The notes under the pieces were generated by a model. It worked only from the letters and a program-made list of their open reading frames with translations, ran no database searches and was not told where the DNA came from. Below are positions 47,801 to 59,002 of a stretch of 64,000 nt of DNA, piece after piece. Position numbers and translations under genes: made by a program. The DNA is from Pristionchus mayeri (taxonomy: Eukaryota > Nematoda > Chromadorea > Rhabditida > Neodiplogasteridae). Where the stretch lies: contig BTRK01000005.1 of the NCBI GenBank assembly GCA_036245805.1, forward strand, positions 5,890,001-5,954,000, in the 5' to 3' direction. Each line of letters opens with the position of its first letter. Positions within the stretch are counted from its first letter, which is position 1.

Positions 47801-48974
47801 ATCTCAAGTAAGAGCTACCTGAAGTGTGTAAGTGTGAAATGTATCGGATAATTTCTGCACACACTATTCGCCACTTTTCTTGTGGCACTTACTCTTGTCG
47901 AAGAACTCGCGTACAATTATCATTACTGTCGAATGCATCGAAACCTGCGGTGTATGCAGACACTACCATCGGCTGAAAATTGTGGAAATGTTAAATAATA
48001 ATCTGATATTTTCAAAGCCGATCTTTACAATGCATGATGAACGTTGGAGTATAATTGAATAGGTATTGAATACTTACTCCTGCTGTCTGAGTCGTAACAA
48101 TGAATGGGTCAGCGCCGAGAAATGTAACCACGCCGTTTGATTCTGGCGAGTGAGAGGTACCGTCGGCATCGTAGACGCTGACTTCGTTGAAATGTGCTGC
48201 AAATATGTTCAAAAATAATATTTGGGAAAGTCGATCACCTACGAAGTCAGTTACAATCAACAACATATGATTGATGATTGATAAACGAATGTAAAATAGC
48301 TCACATGCGTCTCCCCGTACTATCCACACTAGAATTGGCGCCGACTTCTTGCGGTTGTTCTCATTATGGAGCTCCAATTGGTCATTGCTTGACTGAAGTT
48401 GAATTTTCCGAATAATGCAGAACGGTTAACATACAATTCTGTATTTGTAAGCAAGCTCAAACATGTCGGGAGGATTTTTGTTAAAAAATGAGCGGATTGC
48501 ACAACATGTTTGGACGCTGACACCAATTGCAAACATTTCAGCACGCACCTCGACAACGTAGGGCTTCTTTCTTCCAACTTCTTCCTTAGTGTTCGCATCA
48601 ATGAAACTACACAATTATAATTTAAATGATCCAAAAATAACTGTAAAACCACCTTGTTTTCAGTTCGTCTTCTACAATGAACAAGTTTTGAGCTACTGCT
48701 GCTGATTTATCGGGAACAGAAATGTAAATGTAACAGCCAGGCGAGCAGTAGTTTTGCAGAAATATCTGTAAAAAGAAAGGTTACACAGCGAATTAGTACT
48801 GTATTCTTACCGTTTCAGTTCCTTCGAAGTCTTTTTCGTCATAAATTCGCGATTTCTCAAACTCGATAAATTCATCTTAACAGATATTGACGAATTCAAA
48901 TTGCATAATGCGTATCGCTCACTTGAAATTGCTATGAACGTGCAGAGGACATAAATATTCCCAGAGAGACTCAT
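44896..48974 (-). CDS. GPI-anchored surface protein, family member 5
   Basis: Signal exon 48974-48923 (MSLSGNIYVLCTFIAISS), then 48875-48811, 48765-48653, 48606-48549, 48392-48305, 48196-48078, 47972-47893, 47724-47606, 47550-47460, 47357-47302, 47247-47161, 47074-47029, 45684-45194, 45100-45006 and 44960-44896, about 540 residues. Key segments: IEFEKSRIYDEKDFEG, CSPGCYIYIS, APILVWIVRGDA, VYDADG, SPMITFYF, FVTSSGYIGC, the Trp exon (WAGINAAPMATLNTK) and ISWKRNDKDLDQFFMIRIEN, leading into a non-repetitive Thr/Ser/Glu segment of about 150 residues. The last exon encodes SYLILTVATLMTHL and a stop, a weak GPI-type tail. A complete mariner lies in the intron 45685-47028. Confidence 0.85.
45716..46949 (-). 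mobile_element. Mariner transposon, intact ends
   Basis: Perfect inverted repeats of about 27 bp start TTGGGGTGTCCGGAAAGTTC at both ends, and a TA duplication flanks the element (45714-45715 and 46950-46951). Total length is 1234 bp, normal for mariner. It is inserted in an intron of the minus-strand surface gene in the same orientation. Perfect ends imply a fairly recent insertion although the transposase is dead. Confidence 0.95.
45780..46800 (-). pseudogene. Mariner transposase, inactivated
   Basis: A 285-codon frame runs from 46800 (ATG at about 46785 gives MDSHLCLRAVLLHYYRR). It has the paired helix-turn-helix region (GLDDQPRSGRPPSLD), the first catalytic Asp in IATDEKWITYDNP, WVDADEKP, and HPPYSPDLSPCDYHCF with the third Asp. 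The second catalytic Asp, normally in HDNARPH, is replaced by Val (MVNARPRRAK; codon at 46072-46074). Just after CFRSL a frameshift near 45943 introduces a stop; the other frame continues DFCKGKKFKNRDEVVRAF to GAYIGH and its natural stop at 45780. Both changes would abolish activity. Confidence 0.93.
47116..47150. repeat. TGT microsatellite
   Basis: A run of TTG/TGT triplets lies in the intron between 47160 and 47075. Confidence 0.9.
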
Positions 48975-48999
48975 TTTCGTGATGCAATTCACAAACAAA

Positions 49000-51560
49000 T
49001 GAGAGGACTTTTATAGTGATACTGCCTATCTCAGCAACAATTGATGCTCACTCGGGATTATCGCTTCGATTTTAGAATGAATCAGTAGTGACTAATCGAG
49101 GCTGCTTGACAGCCTTTATCAGTCCGGAAATAGTGAAGGCATACCTTCGTAAGGAATGATTCTCTTCATTTTACATGCTCTCTCGCAGAAGAGAAGACGC
49201 AGAAGACGCGACCGGAATGAGTCATTTCTTGCGAATACATTCCTAAAACAGTGTTAGTGTGAGCAATAGTATGCGACTCGTAATCACGAATGTGGTCTGA
49301 ATTTATTTTGAGGGCTGCATGAGTCACCCACGGATTACACGAAGCCAACCACTTTTAGTATCCTCAAATATTTAAAAAAAATGAAAAAAAAACTTCGATT
49401 TTGGATTAGAATTCGTTGCTGCTTGATGCGAAGTACAGGTTTGAATGATATAGATATTGTTTCTGATAGGGCGGAGTTTTCTTGATTTCAATTTACTAAA
49501 CGAAAGTTGTTGTTCATTAATCGATAATCAAAAACAGCATTTTCAAAACAAAAATATTCCATTAAAGTCTCCATGTACGATCTCCCCTTCTCTCATATAC
49601 TCCCTCACTCTCCCTCCATACGCGCGCGAATATTTGAGTACGCCGATGATCCGTAAACATCTCCCGGTGTGGTGCACCCAGTGTCGCGCTCCGTTTGAAA
49701 AGAGTGAGCAATGTGCATCACAACAACATCAGTTTATCATTTTAAAGCAAAATTTTTCAATTTTTGCAGTTACTTCTTTAATGTATCGATATATTTATTG
49801 TAACTTTCCCTATTTGCAGTTGCATTAGCGGTCCTTTCCTTGCATAATCGCGCGGGAACCAAAATTCATACGACATTGTTTATATTTCATCCAGTTGCAA
49901 CATTCGAGGTTAGATTTTAGTTCGGTCGTATGCTCATTCGCCTCTTTATCTATAGCTCGCATCGTACAGGGATGGGAAGGGAGAGACAGGTGTTGTGAGA
50001 GTGTATGCCACAGGTAGAGAGGGAAAGGTCGACTCACGATCCTTCAGCGAGAGGACGGAATAGGGGTAGAGGGGCAGAGAAAGAGAGATATACCAGGGTG
50101 GCTAATGTGAGAGAGTTGTCTGCTCGCTAATAGCAACATCTGTAAATTTCCGTTCGCGTTCCTGTCTAATATGTAAACGCGTTTTTGCACAAATTTGTAC
50201 TCTGAACACTCTTCGGCGAACGATTATTGAGGAATATTGTTATTGTAATCGCCTTGACCTCACCCCTTTCTACTCCCCGACTCTTGCACGTGTAAATGTC
50301 CTAATAGGAGTGAACCGTATCACAGCGTGAGCCGTAGTGAGCCGTATATTAGGAGTGGGCGTATGATACACAAGTAGAGGAGGACCGCACTATCTAGTAG
50401 AGATTTACAATTGCTACGAATGAGTGGCACTACGGAGCATTCGAATTGCATTTCCACATTGCACTCTCTTCCAACTGTTTCTCCAATCTGGTCTTTGAGA
50501 CAGACCGCAATATGACAAGAACCACTTCATGCGCAAACCCTCACTACTAGAGATAGAATTGTATCTCTGCCTTTTTTTGCAACGGTTGTTTTTGTGCACA
50601 CATATGTGTCTAAATGTCGAGACGCTCTCACTTTTTGCACGTGTTTTCTAACTTTCTCTCATCTCCCTTTCTCTGACAAAGTCAAAATTACCGATTAGCG
50701 CACCATTTTCAAAAAGGCCGCGCCTCATTCTTACTTCGCGTTATCAACGCGTTTCTAATGACTCATCAATTGATTCTTTCATCCCCACTATTACCTCCCT
50801 CTTGAACATTTGCGCCCTCACGTCTTACTAATTGATCTGTAACATCGAAATTATTCGAAAGATGCAGTACATACGCACAGCTCTTTACTACCAGTATCGC
50901 ACTTGATCTTTTGAACATGCATGCCGATGGGTAATTAGCACTTGAATAATCCCTGCCAGAGGATCTCGTCCATATCCAATCAATCAGTTCTGAGCGCGCT
51001 CCTTTCCAGTGGGTATGTTTCGACAGATTCTTCCGCTCTAAATAGTTTCGAAACTGTATGCACATTCCCCAACCTCATTTCGACTATCGTATCATTATAT
51101 ATTTGGTTAGCATCTTTCATTTCATAGCATTTGTATAGCTCCGTAACTTAGACATTATCTCTAGTGATGAATGCCATTTCAAGACGAAAATTCAGACGAG
51201 GTTTTCCGTGCTAATTCTGTCCCTTATTGTTTGCGTTGTGTAATTGTCATCGCATCCTCCTTTATTTGTCTAGCATTGTGTTGCAATATTGCATAATCTT
51301 CGCAAATGCTTACTCCCACACGATTTGATTTGTTTGTCTTTTTTCGATCAGTCATTTCATTAAATTTGAAGAATTGAAAACGGTTCAACCGTGTCCGCCA
51401 AGTCGCTGGTCATTGACGAGCTTCAGTTGTATTCCCACCTTAGCCATTCTTTCGCGTGAGTTATTCAACAACCTATCAGTGACGATTATCGGAGGGTTTC
51501 CATTAATCGTGTTCCACCATGTTTAACTCTTGTGCGATTCAAGAAACTACCTTACAAATC
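49000..51560. other. Intergenic region between divergent genes
   Basis: This is the shared upstream region of the minus-strand surface gene (start 48974) and the plus-strand Ariadne gene (start 51575). The part from 49570 to 50700 is rich in CTCTC/GAGAG tracts. No exon was supported. Promoters for both genes should lie here, but no specific element could be assigned. Confidence 0.45.
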
Positions 51561-51570
51561 ACCTTGCAGG
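51561..51570 (+). promoter_or_regulatory. Splice acceptor just upstream of the Ariadne start codon
   Basis: The sequence CACCTTGCAG ends 4 nt before the ATG at 51575. In nematodes an acceptor this close to the start usually receives a spliced leader, or closes a 5'-UTR intron. Which of the two applies cannot be seen here. Confidence 0.5.
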
Positions 51571-51574
51571 AACT

Positions 51575-54500
51575 ATGAGCGACATCGAATTTCTTAGCGA
51601 CAATGACATTAGTGACGACGAGATGAGCGAAGCTTCGGATCCCGAAGAGGACACCACTCCCAAGGACCCCGCGCTTGATCGAGTTGTGAGTTTATTATTT
51701 TCTCTCTGTGAGTATATGCATAGTTGAGCTGATTTTGAGTTAGTAAGTACCTCATAGTTTTTCATACGGGTTTGAAAACTACTCCCAAGGACCCTGCGCT
51801 TGATCGAGTTGTGAGTTTTACATTTCTCTCTCTGTGAGTATATGCATAGTTGAGCTGATTTTGAGTTAGTAAGTACCTCATAGTTTTTCATACGGGTTTG
51901 AAAACTACTCCCAAGGACCCTGCGCTTGATCGAGTTGTGAGTTTTACATTTCTTCTCGAGGCCATTTTGTATTAGCATTTCGCATTTTGTATTTCTCAGA
52001 GCTTCCCATACTCGGTTTGCACACATCTGTAAGACGTCTCTAAGACGTTTTGCGAGATACCTTGAACAATATGAAATGAAGTATTGTAGCTGATCTACCG
52101 GTCTAGAGAGTAGTTGAAAATATAATGTTTTTTTGAGGTATTGGATCAATCAGCACTGCAGAAGGATATGGATGCAATGATCGCTGAGGTCTCCCAAATA
52201 GTGCAAATATCCGCTGGCGCGGCTCGAATCCTGCTGCAACATTACAAATGGGACACGTCGAACTTATTGGAGAGGTGAGTTTGGGTCGGGTTACTGCCTT
52301 TTAGAGTTCGATAAACGATACCGCGCTCTCTTCATTCTACGTACTCTCTCGCTGATCTACCGTTCTAGAGAGTGTGTAGAATGAAGAGAGCATGGTATCG
52401 CTTATCGCACTCTACTGCCTTCCCGAAACAAATATGAGATGTATGTTATCAATTGTTTTCACTCCCAAAACACACTGGATACAAATTATCAAGCTGTTGT
52501 TCCTCGATTGATAGAAAATGGTAGAAGCCTCTCTAATCTCGTTACAAATACATATTGTTCGTCGAAGGTCGCAAGTCAAACACGTGTGCTCAGATTCTAC
52601 GAGTGCTCCAACGTCGAGAAGTTCCTCCAAGCCGCTCGAGTGCTGCCCGACCCGACGAAGTTAGGCGACGGTGTAGATGGAAAGATGGACGAGTGCAGCG
52701 TGTGTTGTTGGTAAGTTATTTGAATATTTCTACTGACATTGGTTTATCATAGGGTTCTCTAATTGGAATAGTTTTGTATCATTTTCAGATATGTTTCATG
52801 TACACTATATAACTCTTATGTATATCGAACATGAAACATATCAGAAAAAGATACAAAACCATTCCAATAAGAGAACCCTAGTTTATCATCCAGTGGAAAA
52901 GAGGGAATTGAAAGGTTGCAAGTGATATATTTGCATACGCAGCAAAAATGATTATTACCTTATAATTGTATCGCTTTCATGTTCAAACAACGCCATACCA
53001 TTTCAGTGACGCCGTTCTCAAAGGCATCGCCTGCCGGCACTACTTTTGCGATCACTGCTGGGCGCAGTACCTTACGACCAAGGTAAGCTAGTATATACTA
53101 TATTTATTAGGCTCCCCCCGAATGGGCGTCTCTCAGTTTTTCGCCAAATTGGACGAGTTGACGGCTCTGATAATGTCTGAATGCCCCAATATGTATCTGA
53201 ACTGTATATACTTTCTCACTTGACGTACTCGAACGTGTGCAAGTGATCATAGAACGATTTGGCATACTTCCAATTTAGGTGACTGTTACCAACACTTCGA
53301 TGATCGAATGCCCATACCCTGGCTGCAAGCTACTCGTGGACGATGAGTGAGTTGATTTATTTATCGGAAATTTGGGTAACTCTCATCCCATTTTCCACAT
53401 TTTCTCACTCAAATAAGAAATTATTATTCGAGTTTTGAATTCAAAGTATCATAAAAACGACAATTGACACTGACTTAGTCTTGTTCTCCCGTGAGTCCAG
53501 TCTCGAAGACGGGATGTACCTTTACCTTAATCTTATATTATCACAACAACGTATTGCAGGCATGTTCACTCCCTGATTGGATCCGATCGCTCTTCTCGCA
53601 ACACCTTTGCGCGACTCTCGATCGAGGCATACGTAACGAGCAACCAGAAGCTGCGATGGTGCCCGGGTGTGGGGTGTGGCAAGGCGGTTAAGGTGAGAAG
53701 GGGAGGCGATTAAGGTATAAGGTTTGATTAAGGTAGATTAAGGTATGATTAAGGTAGGGATGCGGGAGGTAGGCTGCATACTCCTCTCCTCACATCTCAA
53801 TTCCACCTCTCTGTGGTAATTTCCACAATCAATTAAATAATCTCAATAGATGTTGAAACTTCCATGCCAAGACAGTAAACACGAACAATTGTTTGCCCAA
53901 TAAAAATTATGTGTCAACGCGACTTTTGGTACTTCACTCGAAGATTTGCATGTAAGATGTATTGCTCATTTCAGATATCGCAGCGCGAATCGAAGGAAGT
54001 CGAGTGCTCATGCAAGCGGCGATTTTGCTTCGAGTGCGGAGATGAGGGACATCAACCGATGAGCTGCGGGTACGATTATCATCGCAACTGTGTAACTCCA
54101 AAAAAAGTGCGAAATAGTCCTCGTGAACCCTATAAAAGTGTGGAAGACATCCTGCGAAATTAAAATGCGCAAATTTGCAGGTTATCCAAGCGGTGGATCC
54201 AGAAGTGCAAAGATGACAGCGAAACGAGCAACTGGATCAACGCGAACACGAAAGACTGCCCGAAGTGTCATGTGAGTATTGAGTTGTGTGCGCCATAAGA
54301 TGCGGATTGCAAGGAGTGAGTTACGAATATGTGCAATACCTTTCTCTCACAGATCAAATAATTGTACGCTAAATGTTGGAAAATCTCTTAAAAGTTGCAA
54401 ATTCATACTTGATTTAGACAGCAATTGAGAAGAACGGTGGCTGCAACCACATCACGTGCACAAAAGCAGGGTGAGGAAGACGATTTTTATTATTAATGAT

Positions 54501-56302
54501 AATTCCTAAACTGACTGATTAGCATATTTTCTTACCTTTTTACTATAATTCAGTTTCGAAGACGTCATGCATATTTAGCTTTTCCCTTGCAGTTGCCATC
54601 ACCACTGGTGCTGGGTTTGCTTCGGAGATTGGGATAGTCACAAAGGCAATGCGTACAACTGCAATCGATATGATGGGCCATCGACTAACCAGGCAAGTTG
54701 AATCGATTACTATTACCATCATCATAATAAAACGCGTTTTTATCGTGCTTCCCAAAGATCAAAACATTATTCGATATTGTTGAAAACTCAAATAACTTCT
54801 TTATTGTTATAAAATTGCTGAGTTGAAATGCTCAGGAAAGCAAATTCAAACATTGAAATCTGCATTACTATGCCATTACGTAATAAAGTTTGAATACATT
54901 CAGCAATGCTTACTACTGGGCTGAAACAATGCTTTGCCATTGAAATCCACGATAATATAATATGTGAATATACAGGAGAGCTCGAGGGCTGCGCTGGAGC
55001 GATATCTGCACTACTACACTCGCTTCATGAATCATCAGAATTCGCTGAAGCTGGAGAAGAAGCTTTATGATATCGTGGAGGTAGGCTGCATTCACTCGTT
55101 TGTGTCTAGGCGCTAGTCGGGGCACAACTGCTATGTAACAAGTTATGGGTAAGTTCAGACGTTTTATAGTTTTTTCACCACATCATAGACAGTAATGCAC
55201 AATAATTTGCATCCGATCTCGTATCAATCATTCATTCTGTTAGATTGCAACCGTGCACATGTTGATTTACCCATTCCAGGAAAAGAAGATTTAGCTGGAA
55301 AGGAATAGCACGAGTTAGCCGATACTATTTAGCACTACAAATATACGATATTGCTAACATCACGTCAGATATGATTTTGCGAAATAATTTTGAGTTGTTA
55401 AAATGCCAATTTCAGGAGAAGAAGCAGCTGCTGCAGTTCAGCGGCGTGAGCTGGGTCGAGGTGCAGTATCTGACGAAGGCAGTGGACGTCCTTTCGGAGT
55501 GCCGGTAAGTCGGAATTAGGCCGTGATACAGTGAAACTATAAAATGGGGAAGATCGTAAATGATAGGTACAATTTTTCTTTCCTGATTTCTTGAAACTAA
55601 AAGTTGTTGAAAACCTTGCTGACGTAATTTGGAATCTGGATCAGGGGAACACAATAAACTCGAATTCAGCCGTACGCTGATGCACACTTACGCTTTCGCC
55701 TTCTACCTCAAGAAGAATAACGGATCAGTCATCTTCGAGGATAATCAGAGAGATCTGGTGAGTCAAGCATTGATGTTAGGGTTTTGCACAGTCACTGGTT
55801 CTAGAGATTGACCAAAGGGGGGGGGGGTGTTGATATGATGTCATATGATGTCATTTACAGGAAATGGCTACCGAGCAGTTGTCTGAGTTTCTGGAGAAGG
55901 ACCTCGATTCGGAGTCTCTCTCATTCGTCGCGCTCAAGCAAAATGTAAAAAAAACTTGTTCTCAAATCATTAATTATATCACAAAACAACGGGGACCTAC
56001 GCCCGTCCAAGCTTTGGAAGGTGTTAACGGAATATTGTTTTTTTTAAATCCTGGAAACAAAAATGCCGGCTAAATCCCGATGCTCACACCACGTCCTGTC
56101 CAAAGTTTGAGTTTGCCGTAGATTCAGGTTACGGAATGAATACGACATTGACTTTTTGAATCATCACTCTCAACTACTATTTCGAAATATAGTGTTGCAG
56201 GTGCAAGACAAGCAACGCTACGTAGCCCACAGACGCAGTGTTCTCCTCGAGCACTGCGCTGAGCTATTCGCTAATAGCTCCAACTTCTCGGAATCGCCCT
56301 GA
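51575..56302 (+). CDS. ari-1: Ariadne-1-type RBR E3 ubiquitin ligase
   Basis: Fifteen exons join without a phase error into 482 residues: 51575-51685, 52138-52274, 52594-52710, 53007-53082, 53279-53346, 53560-53692, 53975-54069, 54181-54271, 54418-54470, 54593-54692, 54976-55080, 55416-55504, 55670-55757, 55861-55944 and 56201-56302. Order: acidic N-terminus ([20 protein letters not shown]), UBA-like region ([20 protein letters not shown]), RING1 ([20 protein letters not shown]), IBR ([31 protein letters not shown]), RING2/Rcat with catalytic Cys in GGCNHITC, then [15 protein letters not shown] and the Ariadne domain ([40 protein letters not shown]). It transfers ubiquitin through a thioester and normally works with neddylated cullins. 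The intron after 54692 has a GC donor (GCAAGT). A potential AATAAA lies near 56633. Confidence 0.96.
51656..51955 (+). repeat. Tandem duplication of the Ariadne exon 1 end and donor
   Basis: A unit of about 126 bp, starting ACTCCCAAGGACC, occurs at 51656 (the real exon 1 end), 51781 and 51907 (partial). Each copy includes the codons for [10 protein letters not shown] and a GTGAGT donor, so intron 1 contains two decoy donors. The second and third copies share a C-to-T change absent from the exon, so they arose from each other. Confidence 0.92.
52303..52418. repeat. Short hairpin element, CACTCTCTCG family
   Basis: The arms contain CTCTCTTCATTCTACGTACT and an imperfect complement, around a TCTACCGTTCTAGAGAG centre. 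It lies in an Ariadne intron. Confidence 0.85.
52752..52880. repeat. Palindromic MITE, GTTCTCTTATTGGAAT family
   Basis: The inverted ends TAGGGTTCTCTAATTGGAAT and ATTCCAATAAGAGAACCCTA carry arms that also contain ATGTTTCATG and its complement. It lies in an Ariadne intron and is related to the element at 39862-40013. Confidence 0.88.
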
Positions 56303-56796
56303 AACCTTACCTCGACCCCGCCATAACACTCTTTCCGACAACTGGTATTCATAACGGGGTAAAACTCCATCTCAATTCCTGTCCAACATTATCCTTTCAC
56401 AATCCTTCCATTTGGTCCATGCGTAGCGTAAGTCGATCGCAAATATCGCTCAATACTATAGTAAATTGTGATATCGTTATCAAAGTGTGTCAATAGTAAA
56501 ATTGATCATTGCCTGTATAGTTCCTATTGAATCTGCTTTGAGTCTGCATAAATGTATGTTGAACTTCAAGAAATTTGCCTAATGATAATCTTTATGCATA
56601 GGTTTTATATTATTAAACGACTCGAAAGACGAAATAAATCCTCAAATCAATGAAGAACGGCAGGAGAAGCGATGCTGAAACATATTTGCAGTTTCTCAAT
56701 AATCGTTTTAGTTGGTTAACGGTTGTGACACTAGGACCGCAACACAATCCTTTCCATTTTTTCCCCATATTATTTCAATTTATGTCAATAACTTAC
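56303..56796. other. Ariadne 3' untranslated region and spacer
   Basis: No exon. An AATAAA near 56633 could end the Ariadne transcript; the region then runs tail to tail into the decayed minus-strand family fragment. Confidence 0.45.
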
Positions 56797-57761
56797 CGTA
56801 ACCCGCGCCTGATGTCGTAGGAACTACCGTAGTAGTCGAAGTCGCCCTCGTCTATCTCGTTCGCCTCGTCCGCTTTGAAGTCGTCCTGCTGGTAGTCTCG
56901 GTGCTTCCCGACGTGGTCCGCACTGGTACCACCGTGGTAGTTTCAGCTGGCTCGCTTGTTGTAGCGGGTTCCTCAGTAGTGGTCTTGTCTATCTCGTGGG
57001 CGTACGTGTAGGTCTTGGCGGTAGTGGTTGGATCCCGTTCAGGAGTCGTAGTTGTTGGTGCGAATTCCGGATCTATCCTATACTAATTCCAGCTCGGGTT
57101 TTCTACCGGCTTGGACCTTAGTGGTCGGTGTACTGTCAAACTCAGAAAAGTAGGGTCACGTTAATGGAACTTTATCTGAGTAGACAGGGCAAGTGAATCG
57201 AAGAAACAGTGAAAACGAGGCAGTTATATACCCCCCTCTCTGCGCATTGCACTGGCGAGAGGGGGGAGGAGAGAGGTTAGAGCCGAGGGGAGAGGGGGCA
57301 ATGAGATGGGGGAAGAGATGAGCAGATGATAAGGGCAGGAAGTACTGATCCAGATCGTTCTCATTGCGAGTCCACGATACGTGGAAGTTCTAAATCGATA
57401 ATAAGGTTTCTGTTCAAAATTGATAATTGTTTCAAGTATTTTTGCATAATTTTCGGGTAGGTTTCAAATGCGCTGCACATAGCACGAGCTTATAATCTAT
57501 ACAGTGCAACGCAAAAAAAGACGCAATATTACTTGAAACTTTAAAATCAAAAATCGCTTTCAATTTTATGAACGAAATCGCGAAAGTTTCGCAAGAAATT
57601 ACTCTCGTCTTTCTTTGTGCTCTCTCACCCTCCTGGCGAAATAATACGCGGTGTGAAATGAGTCAAGTCTTGCAAGGCCAGAACTAGTGCGAAATTTCAT
57701 TACATTTCCAGTGATTTCTTCCAGTGTTTCCAGTGAAGGAGCAGCGTTGATTCCTGACCAC
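56797..57761 (-). pseudogene. C-terminal fragment of a surface-protein family gene
   Basis: Starting at 57761 an exon encodes the conserved Trp segment (WSGINAAPSLETLEEITGN). A second exon near 57396 encodes NFHVSWTRNENDLDQYFL, the family's conserved block, but then loses the expected IRVEP continuation. A Thr-rich stretch follows (APTTTTPERDPTTTA, DKTTTEEPATTSEPAETTTV) with an in-frame TAG before the last part (TTTVVPTTSGAGY). No signal peptide or ectodomain exons were found upstream to 59.0 kb. It is a 3' remnant. Confidence 0.7.
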
Positions 57762-57769
57762 CTGTAACA

Positions 57770-59000
57770 TTTTTGTGTTGATTTAGTCGTTGTCAGGGAG
57801 GCATCTATAGCTCCACCATCTATCGCAAAGCGTATGTGCCTGACTTTCTCAATTTTGCATTCTCTCTCACTTTGTATAACCCCTGAGAGATCAGGCAAAG
57901 CGACCCTGGAAAGGAATTTCCAGGGTCACAGAAGCTCATTCGAAAGAGGATGAAAAGAGCTTCCAAATTCAATTTTGAACGAGCGATTTGGTTGGGAATG
58001 AAGATTGTGTTTCTTCGAATTCGAAGCGCGCATGGCTGGCAACTCTTTCTGTGTCCTCTCATCCCTCTCCCTCCCCTCCCTCCACCCGTCTCTCACCCGG
58101 CGTGACTAGAGAGCACTCAAAATAAAAGAAAGCCCCATTTCTTGCTCTGCAGACTTCAACGAAGCTCTACCCGATCGTTTCTAGAATTGAAAAGACAATG
58201 GAGAAATACGTTCCGCCCCTCTTTCTCCCGTCCCTCTTTTTGGGCCTTTCACGTTATGATCAATTCAACCACATTTTGGGTCATAACTTGGCTCAAACAT
58301 TAGATATCAACCTAATTCAAAATGCGTGGTCCTATTTAGCCCCATACGAACACATTAACAACAGAATTATACCTGTGTGACGATTTCGGGCAACCACCTT
58401 GTGGTCCCTAGGCATACAATAATGTCGTTAATTATTTTTTGTAATTATCTCTTGCTCAATCTCCCAATATGTTTGTTTCAATAACCACAGCATTCCATAA
58501 CGATAGAAAGCGGGGAGATCTTTTTCGAAATCAAATTACAAAGTCGAAACTTGATATGCTTCTGAAACATATCGCAATTTTACAAACAATGTTGGGAACC
58601 CGAGCTTAATAACTTGTGTTTCAGACTGAATATGAAAACTAAACATTTTCAATTGTGATCGAATTTGAGAATTGCGATAGGTTTCAAAACCGTTTCGAAT
58701 ATCGACGATTATTTTCCCCTGATTTTCCCGTCGAGAGAAAATCTGGCATCTTGCCAGGTCAAATTTAATTACATTTCGATTTCTCACTTTTCGCCGACGA
58801 AAGGAATATTGTGTAACAGTTCCATTGATCCTTAAAAAGCATAGCATTATCTCTCTAGTAAACCCATCGTGTAAGTATGGGCAATGAGAATATGGTGACA
58901 GACATTTCGCATGCGGAAGTAGCTGATCTTCGAGTTTATTGAACGAAACAGCAAATACTGACAAATTCGCAAAGATAACAATATTAGTTAATTCATATCC
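57770..59000. other. Spacer upstream of the gene fragment
   Basis: No family exon was recognised. CT-rich tracts are present near 58030-58090. A 156-codon minus-strand frame at 58536-59006 overlaps the last exon of the next gene and has no ATG at its upstream end. Confidence 0.4.
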
Positions 59001-59002
59001 TA

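Noticed and set aside
49457..49828. 123-codon plus-strand frame in the intergenic region
   Set aside because: No recognisable domain, no splice partners and composition like the surrounding spacer.
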